The notes under the pieces: model-generated | Seen by the model: the letters and a program-made list of their open reading frames with translations, nothing else | Databases searched by the model: none | What the model was told of the DNA's origin: nothing | Source: Pseudomonas sp. | GTDB taxonomy: Bacteria; Pseudomonadota; Gammaproteobacteria; Pseudomonadales; Pseudomonadaceae | Length of the DNA stretch: 39,441 nucleotides | NCBI GenBank assembly: GCA_016763285.1 | Contig: JAESUC010000122.1 | Coordinates: forward strand, 1-39,441 | Direction of reading: 5' to 3' | Position numbers and translations under genes: made by a program | Shown here: positions 1 through 7,868 of the stretch, piece after piece | How the letters are laid out: each line of letters starts with the position of its first letter | Numbering within the stretch: the stretch's first letter is position 1

Positions 1-194
1 ACAAGACTGATCTGGCGCCCCTGGTCGGCGCCGATCTGTCCGTCATGGATCGTGATGCCAAGAAGATGCGCGGTGACCGCCCATTCGTATTTTCCAACCT
101 GAAAACTGGCGCCGGTGTCGACGACATCATCGCCTTTATCGTTCGTCACGGCATGCTGCGCCCCCTGCCAGCGTCCGCCGCACAAGGAGTCTGA
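1..194 (+). CDS. ureG: Urease accessory GTPase UreG (C-terminal end only)
   Basis: Frame 3 is open from the window edge to TGA at 192-194 and gives about 63 residues. It begins with KTDLAP, the end of the (N)KxD guanine-recognition motif, and continues through [17 protein letters not shown] and [12 protein letters not shown], which is the usual UreG C terminus. UreG is the GTPase that helps deliver nickel to apo-urease together with UreE, UreF and UreD. The 5' part lies outside the window. The next gene starts 2 bases after the stop, so they are co-transcribed. Its presence means the urea released by the ureide pathway encoded further right can be hydrolysed by a urease encoded just to the left. 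Confidence 0.9.
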   Translation, partial: KTDLAPLVGADLSVMDRDAKKMRGDRPFVFSNLKTGAGVDDIIAFIVRHGMLRPLPASAAQGV

Positions 195-196
195 CC

Positions 197-769
197 ATGA
201 ACCTGCTGGTATCCCGTTCTATCGCCCTGGTGGCCCTGCTCTGCACGCCGCTGCTTGCCCAGGCCCATCCCGGACATGCTGAAACGACCGGGCTGGCCCT
301 GGGTCTGGCTCACCCCATTGGCGGTCTGGATCACCTGCTGGCCATGCTGGCGGTCGGGCTCTGGGCGTCACAGCTGGGCGGTAGCGCCCGCTGGTTGATG
401 CCGGTGCTCTTCGTCGCCTTCATGCTGGCCGGCGCCGGTCTGGGCATGAACGGCTTCGCCTTGCCGATGGTCGAGCAGGGCATTGTCGCCTCGGTCGTGG
501 TGCTGGGCCTGTTGCTGCTGTGGGCTAAACGTCTGCCGCTGGCCGCTGGCGCCACCCTGGTCACAGCCTTCGCAATGCTGCATGGCCTCGCCCACGGTGC
601 TGAAATGCCGGTATCCAGCAATGCCATGCTATACATGGCCGGCTTTGCCGTCAGCACCGCGCTGCTGCACCTGGCCGGCATGGGTGCCGGAGCCTGGCGC
701 AGCGGCATGCTGTCGCGCTTTATCGGCGCCGCAATCGCTGTCGCCGGCGTGGGTCTGGCCCTGGCTTGA
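197..769 (+). CDS. ureJ: HupE/UreJ family nickel permease
   Basis: The 190-residue protein begins with a hydrophobic signal-like segment ending near AQAHPGHAE, followed by the family motif HPIGGLDHLLAMLAVGLWAS (about residues 38-57) and several hydrophobic helices, including a late HGLAHGAEMP segment with histidines. HupE/UreJ proteins are small integral membrane metal permeases found in hydrogenase and urease clusters. The position directly behind ureG supports nickel supply to urease. The start ATG at 197 has AAGGAG 8 bases upstream, inside the end of ureG. The gene probably ends the urease operon, since a gap of more than 400 bases follows. The exact transported ion is inferred from context. 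Confidence 0.88.
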   Translation: MNLLVSRSIALVALLCTPLLAQAHPGHAETTGLALGLAHPIGGLDHLLAMLAVGLWASQLGGSARWLMPVLFVAFMLAGAGLGMNGFALPMVEQGIVASVVVLGLLLLWAKRLPLAAGATLVTAFAMLHGLAHGAEMPVSSNAMLYMAGFAVSTALLHLAGMGAGAWRSGMLSRFIGAAIAVAGVGLALA

Positions 770-1093
770 TTCTGCTGTTCGCGCTTCGTCGCTGAATCCG
801 ACGGAGCGTGCGGACTCTTCCGCATGAGATGAGAAGCCCCCCGCAATCGCAGTAGCCCCATCCAGCGTGTCGCCGTTTGGGCAATATCCCCCGGGTCCGC
901 AGTAGCTCCCTGTCTCCGTCAGCCTGGCCAGTGCAGGCATCCGACAACTCGCTAAACAAACTACCAAACAACTACGTTGCTGGTGCAGCGCGGGGATCCA
1001 TGCTCCGCCATCGTGCACCGATCGCTCACACCTGTACTTCTGCGGTTAAGGCAACGCGCCAAAACCCGCATACCAACCGGCTTTGCAAATTTC

Positions 1094-1109
1094 CTGAACA
1101 AATGGCCAG
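1094..1109 (+). promoter_or_regulatory. Possible weak RutR-like operator overlapping the -24 element
   Basis: CTGAACA-AA-TGGCCAG differs by one base per half from the palindrome seen at stronger sites in this window. Its right half is also the -24 part of the sigma-54 element, so the match may be coincidental, and its position differs from the +1 position at the stronger sites. Confidence 0.3.
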
Positions 1110-1118
1110 CTTTTTGCT
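1103..1118 (+). promoter_or_regulatory. Sigma-54 promoter for the BMP-type binding protein
   Basis: TGGCCAGCTTTTTGCT matches the -24/-12 consensus TGGCACGnnnnTTGCW with GG at 1104-1105 and GC at 1116-1117, exactly ten bases apart. It lies about 70 bases upstream of the ATG at 1188. A CCAGC-TTTTT-GCTGG inverted repeat (1106-1120) overlaps it. Confidence 0.7.
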
Positions 1119-1187
1119 GGGAATAGGCAGGCGCGCTCGACAGCGGAAGCGGGCGGCTCTCAATTACCTATCTCAGGAGAAGTATCC

Positions 1188-2255
1188 ATGAGTTTTAAAC
1201 GCACACTGGCCCTGGCGGCAACTCTTACTCTGTCGGCCCAGGCCATGGCAGATGACCCATTGAAAGTCGGCTTTGTCTACGTTGGCCCCATCGGTGATCA
1301 CGGCTGGAGCTACCAGCACGATCAGGGCCGTCTGGCCATGGAAGAACACTTTGGTGACAAGGTGCAGACCACCTATGTGGAGAACGTCAACGAGGGCGCC
1401 GACGCCGAACGCACCATTCGCCTTCTGGCCCAGGCTGGCAACGACGTGATTTTCACCACCTCGTTCGGCTTCATGAACCCCACCGCGCGGGTGGCGGCTG
1501 ACTTTCCGGACAAGACTTTCCTGCACGCCACGGGTTACAAGCAGGCCGAGAATCTGGGTACCTACCTGTCGGTTACCTATGAAGGTCGTTATGTCACCGG
1601 CGCAGCCGCCGGCATGGTCACCGAATCCGACACCATCGGTTATATCGCCTCTTTTCCGATCCCGGAAGTGATCCGCGATATCAACGCCGTGTATCTGGGC
1701 GCCCGCTCGGTAAATCCGGATATCAAGATCAAGGTGATCTGGGCCAACACCTGGTTTGATCCAGCCAAGGAAGCGGACGCTGCCAATACCCTGATGGACC
1801 AGGGTGCAGACGTGATCGTGCAGCACACCGATAGCCCTGCACCGCTGCTGGCAGCAGAAAAACGGGGTAACTGGGGTGTGGGCCAGGCATCGGACATGAG
1901 CCACTTCGGTCCCAAGGCGCACCTGTTGTCCGTGGTCAACGACTGGGCACCGTATTACATCGACACCGTGGACAAGGTCATGGCTGGCACCTGGGAATCC
2001 GGCGATTACTGGGGCGGCATCGGCGATGACGTGATCAAGATCGTTGCCGTAAACGAGAGCCTGACAGAAGAGCAGCGCAGCAAGATTGACGAACTGACCA
2101 AAGCGATCGGCAGTGGCGAACTGCATCCGTTCACCGGCCCACTGAAAGATCAGGCGGGTGAACTCAAGGTGCCGGAAGGCACGACCATGACCCACCAAGA
2201 ACTCGCCGGTATGAACTGGTATGTGGAGGGTATAGACGCAACCATCCCCGAATAA
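1188..2255 (+). CDS. BMP family ABC transporter substrate-binding protein (purine/nucleoside type)
   Basis: The 355-residue protein has a signal peptide (KRTLALAATLTLSAQAMADD) and the BMP/PnrA core: VGFVYVGPIGDHGWSYQHDQG near residues 28-48, an ERTIRLLAQAGNDVIFTTSFGFM segment and a late WESGDYWGGIGDDV segment. BMP family proteins are periplasmic or lipoprotein receptors for nucleosides and purines. This one has no lipobox cysteine, so it is probably soluble in the periplasm. AGGAG lies 8 bases before the ATG. Its ATPase and permeases are not adjacent; the only BMP-type transporter in the window is encoded at 13616-17169, more than 11 kb away. Both loci have sigma-54 elements, which suggests they are expressed together. 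A strong terminator follows. Confidence 0.9.
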   Translation: MSFKRTLALAATLTLSAQAMADDPLKVGFVYVGPIGDHGWSYQHDQGRLAMEEHFGDKVQTTYVENVNEGADAERTIRLLAQAGNDVIFTTSFGFMNPTARVAADFPDKTFLHATGYKQAENLGTYLSVTYEGRYVTGAAAGMVTESDTIGYIASFPIPEVIRDINAVYLGARSVNPDIKIKVIWANTWFDPAKEADAANTLMDQGADVIVQHTDSPAPLLAAEKRGNWGVGQASDMSHFGPKAHLLSVVNDWAPYYIDTVDKVMAGTWESGDYWGGIGDDVIKIVAVNESLTEEQRSKIDELTKAIGSGELHPFTGPLKDQAGELKVPEGTTMTHQELAGMNWYVEGIDATIPE

Positions 2256-2270
2256 GCAGACTGCGTTGGC

Positions 2271-2301
2271 AAAAGACCCGGACACGTCCGGGTCTTTTTT
2301 T
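2271..2301 (+). terminator. Bidirectional Rho-independent terminator
   Basis: GACCCGGA-CACG-TCCGGGTC forms a perfect 8-bp stem, flanked by AAAA on the left and seven T on the right. It sits between two convergent genes ending at 2255 and 2321, so it can serve both. Confidence 0.92.
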
Positions 2302-2320
2302 GCCTGCGTGTCAGTGCCGT

Positions 2321-3679
2321 TCAGGCACGCAGTAACTGCTGTACCGACTCCTGAACGCGAGCGGTCAACTCGACCTCATCCAGGCCCTGAACATCGCCGT
2401 CACTGATGGCCGGCTTGCCCTGGATAAAGCTGTACTTGATCGACACCGGCTCACCGCACATCAATGGCGCCAGAAGCGGTGTATGCACGCCGGCGAAGCG
2501 CGGCTGATGAATATCGTAAAGCACCAGATCAGCAGCCATGCCGACCCTGAGCTCGCCAACATCATGCAACCCGAGCAACTGTGCGCCATTGCGGCTACCC
2601 CAGCTGAGCACCTGGTCCAAGGTGGTAGCGGAGGGCCCGTGCAGGGCTCTATGCAGCAGCCAGGCCAGGTTCAACTCCTGCAGCATGGACCCGGATTCGG
2701 CCGAGGCCGAGCCATCGACACCCAGGGTGATGCTGATGCCAGCGTCCTGCATGGCGATAACCGGCGCTACACCGCTGCCCAGACGGCAGTTGGACGTAGG
2801 GCAGTGGGAAATACGTGTGCCGGTCGCCGCCAGGCGCTCGATCGCATGCGCATCGCTATGCACCAGGTGCGCATACCAGACTTCATCGCCGAGCCAATCA
2901 CAGCTCTCGGCATGGTCTATCGCGCTCTTGCCGTATTTGGCCTGCGCCTGCTGCTCATCAAATCCCACCTCAAGCAGATGCGAATGCATCCCCAGGCCCA
3001 TCTCACGGGCGTAGGCGGCCTGCACGCGCAATCCATCCGGTGAGCTGGAATGGATCAGGCTGGTGGGCGCCACCACCAGCTTGCGCATGGCATCGCCTGC
3101 GTTCTGATGGTAACGGCCGCGGGTCTGCTCCAGACGCTCGAGCACCTGGTCCAGCGTCTCCGGGCGGATGCCATTATCGATCATGCCCTGGTGACTACCC
3201 TGCTCGGTCGCCGTACCGCGGCACAGCACCAGGCGCATGCCCAGTTCATCGGCCGCCTGCCAAACCGCATCTTCCAGCTCCGGGCTGGTGGTGTCGTGGT
3301 ACAGGTAATGATGGTCGGCGCAGGTAGTGGCGCCTGAGCGCAGCAGTTCATACAGCCCAAGACGCGCGGCGTGGTACATCAACTGCGGCGTAACCTTGGG
3401 CCAGAAGCGGTAGGGCACCGAACTCAGCCAGTCACCCAGACCCTGATTGAGTGCTGCGGGCACACCCTTCATGACCGACTGGGCGAGGTGATGATGAGTA
3501 TTGACCAGCCCCGGCCAGACTACGCAGCCGCTAGCATCGACCCGCGTTTCGACGCAATCGGTAGCAGGGCGCAGATCGCGGCCCATCTCGGTAATTCGTC
3601 CATCGCGGATACGTATATCCGTCGCATCGGGCTGGTTGGGAGAAAATACGGCTTCGGCGTTTTGGATCAGATAAGCCAC
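2321..3679 (-). CDS. TrzA/8-oxoguanine-deaminase-like amidohydrolase (paralogue 1)
   Basis: This 452-residue member of the amidohydrolase superfamily carries the first metal motif in NTHHHLAQS (about residue 58), later histidines in HSHLLEVGFD and HLVHSDAHA, and the catalytic aspartate in LGVDGSASAESG. These features match aminohydrolases that deaminate purines and triazines (8-oxoguanine deaminase, hydroxyatrazine-type enzymes). It differs clearly from the more typical 8-oxoguanine deaminase at 23521-24894, so its substrate may differ. I chose the GTG at 3679 because AAAGGAG lies 8 bases upstream; the longer TTG start at 3709 has no ribosome site. It is divergent from a dioxygenase gene at 4225, with sigma-54 and NtrC-like elements between them. 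Confidence 0.85.
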   Translation of the reverse strand: MAYLIQNAEAVFSPNQPDATDIRIRDGRITEMGRDLRPATDCVETRVDASGCVVWPGLVNTHHHLAQSVMKGVPAALNQGLGDWLSSVPYRFWPKVTPQLMYHAARLGLYELLRSGATTCADHHYLYHDTTSPELEDAVWQAADELGMRLVLCRGTATEQGSHQGMIDNGIRPETLDQVLERLEQTRGRYHQNAGDAMRKLVVAPTSLIHSSSPDGLRVQAAYAREMGLGMHSHLLEVGFDEQQAQAKYGKSAIDHAESCDWLGDEVWYAHLVHSDAHAIERLAATGTRISHCPTSNCRLGSGVAPVIAMQDAGISITLGVDGSASAESGSMLQELNLAWLLHRALHGPSATTLDQVLSWGSRNGAQLLGLHDVGELRVGMAADLVLYDIHQPRFAGVHTPLLAPLMCGEPVSIKYSFIQGKPAISDGDVQGLDEVELTARVQESVQQLLRA

Positions 3680-3783
3680 TGCGGTGCTCCTTTGTTGGTC
3701 AAAGAGCAATGTCCCGGGGCGTGGCCCCTGACCGCTTCTACTCTGGTGCGTGGGTTTCAGGCTGTTGAACCCTGACTCGACTC

Positions 3784-3799
3784 TGCAATTTTCTCACCA
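3784..3799 (-). promoter_or_regulatory. Sigma-54 promoter for the minus-strand amidohydrolase
   Basis: Read on the minus strand the sequence is TGGTGAGAAAATTGCA, with GG and GC separated by exactly ten bases and a perfect TTGCA -12 element. The predicted start of transcription is near 3773, about 95 bases before the GTG at 3679. Confidence 0.65.
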
Positions 3800-3890
3800 A
3801 CCTCAAGTCTCGTCATAGCCGCGAACCACGCACCCATAGCCGGTACGCAGAACCACCTTCTGGATAAAAGTGGTGCAAATGGTCAGTTTT

Positions 3891-3907
3891 TGCACGTCCG
3901 CAGTGCA
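3891..3907. promoter_or_regulatory. NtrC-type enhancer palindrome
   Basis: TGCAC-GTCCGCA-GTGCA is a perfect 17-base palindrome in its arms with the GCAC-N7-GTGC geometry of NtrC binding sites. Its centre is about 110 bases upstream of the plus-strand sigma-54 candidate's start and about 126 upstream of the minus-strand one, both normal enhancer distances. Confidence 0.65.
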
Positions 3908-3982
3908 CGTCGGCCATGCCATATGAAATGCGGTTGGCTGCGGACCTCGGCAGCGCCGGGCATTCGTCGGGAAACAGCATCT

Positions 3983-3998
3983 TGGCGCGCTTCCTGCT
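3983..3998 (+). promoter_or_regulatory. Probable sigma-54 promoter for the dioxygenase gene
   Basis: TGGCGCGCTTCCTGCT keeps GG-N10-GC and most of the -24 consensus, but the -12 is CTGCT rather than TTGCT. It would give a leader of roughly 215 bases before the ATG at 4225. Confidence 0.45.
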
Positions 3999-4224
3999 TG
4001 ATATTTACTGCAGGGTTATTATGCTCTGCAGCTTGAGTAGAAGCTGTCAGGGGGCCACACCCCAGGTCATTGCTCAGTTCATGGTCGGACGCTGTGCCAG
4101 GCACAACGACGGACCGGACTGACCTGCCAGCGCCGCTGACTCGCCCTCCGTTCCCGTTGCCCCGGTGCGTTCCGACCCTATGTCTGCCCTTGTGCTCAGC
4201 ACAGGCATTACCTGGAGCATCACC

Positions 4225-5244
4225 ATGACTGACACTACCGCAACACCCGAATACGGATTGAAAGAACTGCAGCTGGAAACCACCTTCGGTGGCATGGGCC
4301 GCGAGACCAGCAAGGATATTCCGCTGATCGATCTCAGCGACTTCGACAATCGACGGCAGGAAATCACCGATCAGCTTTGGCAAGCCGCTACCGACGTCGG
4401 CTTTTTCCAGCTGATCAACCATGGATTGAAACTGGACTCGGTACGCGACGCGTTCAAACTCTCGGAAGCCTTCTTTTCCCTGCCCGCCGAGCAGAAGCAG
4501 GCATTCCCGCTGAAAAAGGGCCTGAATGCCGGTTGGGAGTTCATGTCCCAGGTACGTCCCTCGACCCGCACTGCCGATCAGAAAGAGTCCTTTCAGATCA
4601 CCCTGCCGCATATGGATGATCTCTGGCCCAATCAGACAGTGGTACCTGAGTTTCACCGGGTGATGCTGGACTTCGAGTACCGCGCCTGGCAGTTGGGTAT
4701 GCAGGTGTTGTCCTGCTTCGCGGACCGGCTGGGATTCGAGCGCGACTTTTTCACCCAGGCACACGATCGCCGCAAGCCGGATTACCAGAGCACCCTGCGT
4801 CTGCTGCACTATCTGGCCATGCCCGAGGAGTCTCGGGATGAAAGCCTGTGGCGCGCCGGTGCGCATACCGACTTCGACTGCCTGACCATGGTGTTCCAAC
4901 AGGAAGGCCAGGGCGGCCTGCAGGTCAGCCCGGGCAAGGACGCCGAAGGCGCCGGCGACAATCGTGAGTGGAGCAGCGTGGTTCCGCGTGAGGACGTGAT
5001 CACCTGCAATATAGGTGACATGCTGATGCGCTGGAGCGACGATCAGCTCAAGTCCACACTGCACCGCGTGCGCATGCCCAAGCCTGGTGAGTACCGTGGC
5101 CCCCGCTACAGCCTGGCGTTCTTCTGCCAGGCCAACAAGGAAGTGATGATCCAGGGCCCCGGCGGAAAGTACCCGCCCATCTCTGCTGCGGACTACCTGC
5201 TGCAGCGTATCCAGGCCAACTTTGCCGAGAAAAAGGCCGGTTAA
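4225..5244 (+). CDS. 2-oxoglutarate/Fe(II) dioxygenase, isopenicillin N synthase type (paralogue 1)
   Basis: The 339-residue protein has the N-terminal DIOX_N segment (IPLIDLSDF, GFFQLINHG, about residues 32-67) and a C-terminal double-stranded beta-helix. The iron triad is H214-x-D216 (GAHTDFD) and H280 (STLHRVRMP), and R294/S296 in RYSLAFF would bind the 2-oxoglutarate carboxylate. The protein is soluble and cytoplasmic. Family members hydroxylate or desaturate small molecules; thymine 7-hydroxylase, which oxidises a nucleobase methyl group, belongs to the same superfamily. The context of purine genes suggests a nucleobase substrate, but this is inference. GGAG lies 9 bases before the ATG at 4225; an upstream in-frame GTG at 4165 is less likely. 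It is divergent from an amidohydrolase gene. Confidence 0.87.
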   Translation: MTDTTATPEYGLKELQLETTFGGMGRETSKDIPLIDLSDFDNRRQEITDQLWQAATDVGFFQLINHGLKLDSVRDAFKLSEAFFSLPAEQKQAFPLKKGLNAGWEFMSQVRPSTRTADQKESFQITLPHMDDLWPNQTVVPEFHRVMLDFEYRAWQLGMQVLSCFADRLGFERDFFTQAHDRRKPDYQSTLRLLHYLAMPEESRDESLWRAGAHTDFDCLTMVFQQEGQGGLQVSPGKDAEGAGDNREWSSVVPREDVITCNIGDMLMRWSDDQLKSTLHRVRMPKPGEYRGPRYSLAFFCQANKEVMIQGPGGKYPPISAADYLLQRIQANFAEKKAG

Positions 5245-5250
5245 ACCCTG

Positions 5251-5284
5251 GTTCCCAGCGAGCCCGATCGGGCTCGCTGGGAAC
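5251..5284. terminator. Perfect 34-base palindrome between convergent genes
   Basis: Bases 5251-5284 (starting GTTCCCAGCGAGCCCGA) are their own reverse complement, 17 bases each side without a loop. The palindrome lies 6 bases past the stop of the dioxygenase and 9 before the end of convergent puuD. There is no T tract, so it may act as a bidirectional, inefficient terminator or as a 3' end stabiliser. Confidence 0.7.
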
Positions 5285-5293
5285 ATGAACTAC

Positions 5294-6493
5294 TTACTCA
5301 GCCTGCCTCAACCACGCCCCCAACATATCGCGCTCTTCGCGTGTAATACCCGTGGTATTCCCCAGTGGCATATATTCGGTGGCCACAGTCGCCTGATATA
5401 CCTGGTCGGCGTGTTCCCTTAACTGCTCCAGCGTGCCCAGCACTATGCCGGCGGGCGGTGCCTGAAAAGCCGGGTGGGCTGGTTTATCGGCATGGCAGGC
5501 CTGGCAATGGGTTTCTACCAGGATCGCAACCACTTCATCGTCCACCCGCGCGACATTCTCGGCCTGGCTGGGGTCCGGACGAGCTGGCGCCATCGCCCAG
5601 ATCAGCGCGAGCGTCAGTATCGCACTGACAACCAGAATGGACGGCCGGGTAATGCCCTGATGGCGCAGGTTGAAGAAATGCCTGGCAAAGGCGGTGATGA
5701 ATCCGATGGCTGCCAGCACTGCCCAGCCATGGGCATGCCCATAGAGCATCGGGTAGTGGTTGCTGATCATGATGAAAATGACCGGCAGCGTCAGGTAGTT
5801 GTTGTGCGTGGAACGCAGCTTGGCCCGCTCAGCCAGCAGTACCACATGAGCATCCGGCTCCACGCCCTTTTCAATGGCACCGACCAGCGCGCGTTGAGCC
5901 GGAATGATGCCGAGAAACACGTTGGCTACCATGATGGTGCCGACCACCGCACCCACATGAATAAAGGCTCCCCGCCCGGCAAATACCTGAAACATGGCCC
6001 AGGAAACGATCACCAGAATAGCGAACAGCACTGCGCCAAAAGCCAACCCGTTGCGTGACAGCGGACTGCGGATCAGCGCCTCGTAAACCAGCATCACGCC
6101 AGCCAGCGTACCCATGCCGATGGCAATGGCGCCGCCGGTACTCAGCGCCAGCTTGCTGCTGTCGATCAGGTAACCGGGGTTGCCGAAGTAATACACCGCA
6201 AACAGCAGCGCCATGCCGCTGATGAGGGTGCTGTAGGCTTCCCATTTGAACCAGTGCAGCTTGTGCGGCATTTCTTCCGGGCCCAGCCGGTACTTGGCGA
6301 CCTCATAGATACCGCCGCCGTGAATCGCCCACAGATCGCCCTTGATGCCCTTCTGCTTTTTCCAGTCCGGCGGCTCGCGCAGATGATTGTCCAGCCAGAC
6401 GAAGTAGAAGGACGCGCCAATCCAGGCCACACCGGCGATCACATGAAACCAACGAACAATCAGACTCAGCCAGTCAGCCAGATACGCATGCAT
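5294..6493 (-). CDS. puuD: Membrane urate hydroxylase PuuD with C-terminal cytochrome c
   Basis: PuuD oxidises urate to 5-hydroxyisourate in the membrane and passes electrons to a respiratory chain. The 399-residue protein starts with WLSLIVRWFHVIAGVAWIGA and the signature around SFYFVWLDNHL and KGDLWAIHGGGIYEV. It has roughly eight hydrophobic helices over the first 305 residues, then a cytochrome c domain with heme motif CQACH at 330-334 and a likely axial methionine M375 in EYMPLGN. AAGGAG lies about 9 bases before the ATG, inside the end of guaD, which it overlaps by 20 bases. It is the last gene of the seven-gene minus-strand purine operon, so urate made by Xdh is consumed by a co-expressed enzyme. 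No separate soluble uricase is seen in the window. Confidence 0.95.
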   Translation of the reverse strand: MHAYLADWLSLIVRWFHVIAGVAWIGASFYFVWLDNHLREPPDWKKQKGIKGDLWAIHGGGIYEVAKYRLGPEEMPHKLHWFKWEAYSTLISGMALLFAVYYFGNPGYLIDSSKLALSTGGAIAIGMGTLAGVMLVYEALIRSPLSRNGLAFGAVLFAILVIVSWAMFQVFAGRGAFIHVGAVVGTIMVANVFLGIIPAQRALVGAIEKGVEPDAHVVLLAERAKLRSTHNNYLTLPVIFIMISNHYPMLYGHAHGWAVLAAIGFITAFARHFFNLRHQGITRPSILVVSAILTLALIWAMAPARPDPSQAENVARVDDEVVAILVETHCQACHADKPAHPAFQAPPAGIVLGTLEQLREHADQVYQATVATEYMPLGNTTGITREERDMLGAWLRQAE

Positions 6494-7868
6494 TTAGCGC
6501 AGCTCCTTTTACGGTATCGCGATCGTACCGGCATTGCCCGGCGATATAGGTACGACGTATGGCTCGGTCGTCGCCGAGAATCATCAGATCGAACAGCATC
6601 CCGGGCGGGTCGGACTCGGGTGTATCCTTGAGTCTCAGCAGCGGCCCGGCGGCGCGGTCCAGCACCAGGAAATCGGCATATTTTCCAGCCTGCAGATTGC
6701 CGGTTTGATCAGCCTGATGCAGCACTGCAGCATTGCCTAATGTGGCCATGTAGAACGCCTTCAACGGGTTCAGCGATTGGCCCCGCAATTGGCAGACCTT
6801 GTAGGCTTCGGCCATGGTCACCAGCATCGACAGGCTGGTGCCGCCGCCGACGTCAGAGGCCAGACCGACCTGCACACCCGCGTCAATCGCGCTGCGCAGA
6901 TCGAACAGGCCACTCCCCAGAAAGGTGTTGGAGGTCGGGCAAAAGGCGATGCGCGTTCCGGTCTGCGCCAGGCGCTGCCGGTTCTCGTCGCTGATATGAA
7001 TGCCATGGGCGAGCACGCTGCGATCACCGAGCAGACCAAAATGATCGTAGACGTCCAGGTAGTCCTTGCGCTCCGGAAACAGCTCCTTGATCCAGGCAAT
7101 CTCGGCGTGATTTTCCGCCCAGTGGGTCTGCATCAACACGCCTGGACAGTCAGCCAGCAACTGCCCGGCATAGCTCAACTGCTGCGCCGACGAAGTCGCC
7201 GCAAAGCGCGGCGTAATGGCGTACCGTAGGCGTCCTTTGCCATGCCAGCGGCCAATCAGTTCGCGACTTTCCCGGTAGCTCGCCTCGGCCGTGTCACGCA
7301 GTCCCTCGGGCGCGTTTCTATCCATCATTACCTTGCCGGTCGTCATGGCCATACCGTAGCTCTCGGCCGCAGCAAACAGGGCATCGGCAGACACCTGATG
7401 CGAAGTGGCAAATACCAGCCCCGAGGTAGTGCCATGGGCCAGCAGCAGATCAAGAAACAACTGTGACTGGCTGGCTGAAAATGCCGCATCAGCAAACTGC
7501 GACTCGGTCGGAAAGGTGTAGGTTTCCAGCCACTCGAGCAACTGCGTACCGTAGCTGGCCATGACTCGCAACTGCGGCATATGCACATGCGTGTCGATGA
7601 AGCCCGGCACGATCAGACTGTTCGGCCAATGCTCCACAGGGGTAGCGGCGGGCAGTGCAGGCAACAATTGTTCGGCCGTACCGGTCACCAGCACGCGACC
7701 ATCGGCAACGACCATCAGACCGTCCTGCAGGTACTCATAGCTGGCAGGGTCAGGATTGCCCAGACCGGGGTCTGCCAGAAAATGCAGTAGAGGACCGCGG
7801 AAAGCGCTGCAACCGGGGGGAAAGACCATACAGCCGGCGGGAAAGCCGGTGGAATTGCGATCAGTCAT
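6474..7868 (-). CDS. guaD: Guanine deaminase (amidohydrolase type)
   Basis: The enzyme hydrolyses guanine to xanthine and ammonia. The protein (464 residues from this start) shows the guanine-deaminase motif GFIDTHVHMPQLR with its HxH zinc ligands, then TYTFPTESQF, QTHWAENHAEI and HGIHISDENR with further histidines, and the aspartate in LASDVGGGTSLSML. The chosen ATG at 7868 overlaps the uraH stop by one base. GGGGGAG ends only 3 bases before it, unusually close, so the in-frame GTG at 7898 or an internal ATG cannot be excluded. The first 25 residues look non-conserved. The gene overlaps puuD by 20 bases. In the operon it feeds xanthine to XdhAB. Confidence 0.94.
   Translation of the reverse strand: MTDRNSTGFPAGCMVFPPGCSAFRGPLLHFLADPGLGNPDPASYEYLQDGLMVVADGRVLVTGTAEQLLPALPAATPVEHWPNSLIVPGFIDTHVHMPQLRVMASYGTQLLEWLETYTFPTESQFADAAFSASQSQLFLDLLLAHGTTSGLVFATSHQVSADALFAAAESYGMAMTTGKVMMDRNAPEGLRDTAEASYRESRELIGRWHGKGRLRYAITPRFAATSSAQQLSYAGQLLADCPGVLMQTHWAENHAEIAWIKELFPERKDYLDVYDHFGLLGDRSVLAHGIHISDENRQRLAQTGTRIAFCPTSNTFLGSGLFDLRSAIDAGVQVGLASDVGGGTSLSMLVTMAEAYKVCQLRGQSLNPLKAFYMATLGNAAVLHQADQTGNLQAGKYADFLVLDRAAGPLLRLKDTPESDPPGMLFDLMILGDDRAIRRTYIAGQCRYDRDTVKGAALNACVSG

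Larger units (their letters stand above)
770..1187 (+). other. Intergenic region between ureJ and the BMP-type binding protein
   Basis: This 418-base stretch holds no convincing gene. A short inverted repeat TGCGGA-CTCT-TCCGCA at 809-824 may end the urease transcript but lacks a T tract. A sigma-54 type element sits at 1103-1118. Two GGTGCA/TGCACC half sites near 980 and 1014 resemble half NtrC boxes but have no good partner at N7 spacing. Confidence 0.6.
3680..4224. other. Divergent regulatory region, amidohydrolase / dioxygenase
   Basis: The 545 bases between the two start codons contain a minus-strand sigma-54 element (3784-3799), a perfect NtrC-like palindrome (3891-3907), a plus-strand sigma-54 candidate (3983-3998) and a TGGTCAG half operator (3880-3886). 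A sigma-70-like TTGATA-N16-TATGCT at 3998-4025 is an alternative promoter for the plus-strand gene. No coding sequence is convincing here. Confidence 0.7.

Noticed and set aside
1173-2285. Long minus-strand open frame opposite the BMP-type binding protein
   Set aside because: It starts within the terminator hairpin and has no domain; the plus-strand gene is well supported.
3880-3894. TGGTCAG followed by TTTTTGCA, looking like a plus-strand sigma-54 element
   Set aside because: GG and GC are only nine bases apart, and sigma-54 needs ten. The left half of a RutR-like site is also poor (3 of 7).
3998-4025. TTGATA-N16-TATGCT as a sigma-70 promoter for the 4225 gene
   Set aside because: Plausible but a single chance-level match, and the other transcription units here look sigma-54 dependent. 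Kept only as an alternative.
3883-5286. Long minus-strand open frame (467 codons) opposite the first dioxygenase gene
   Set aside because: It is the antisense shadow of a gene with all catalytic residues. Its translation shows no domain and it would cover the regulatory region and palindrome.
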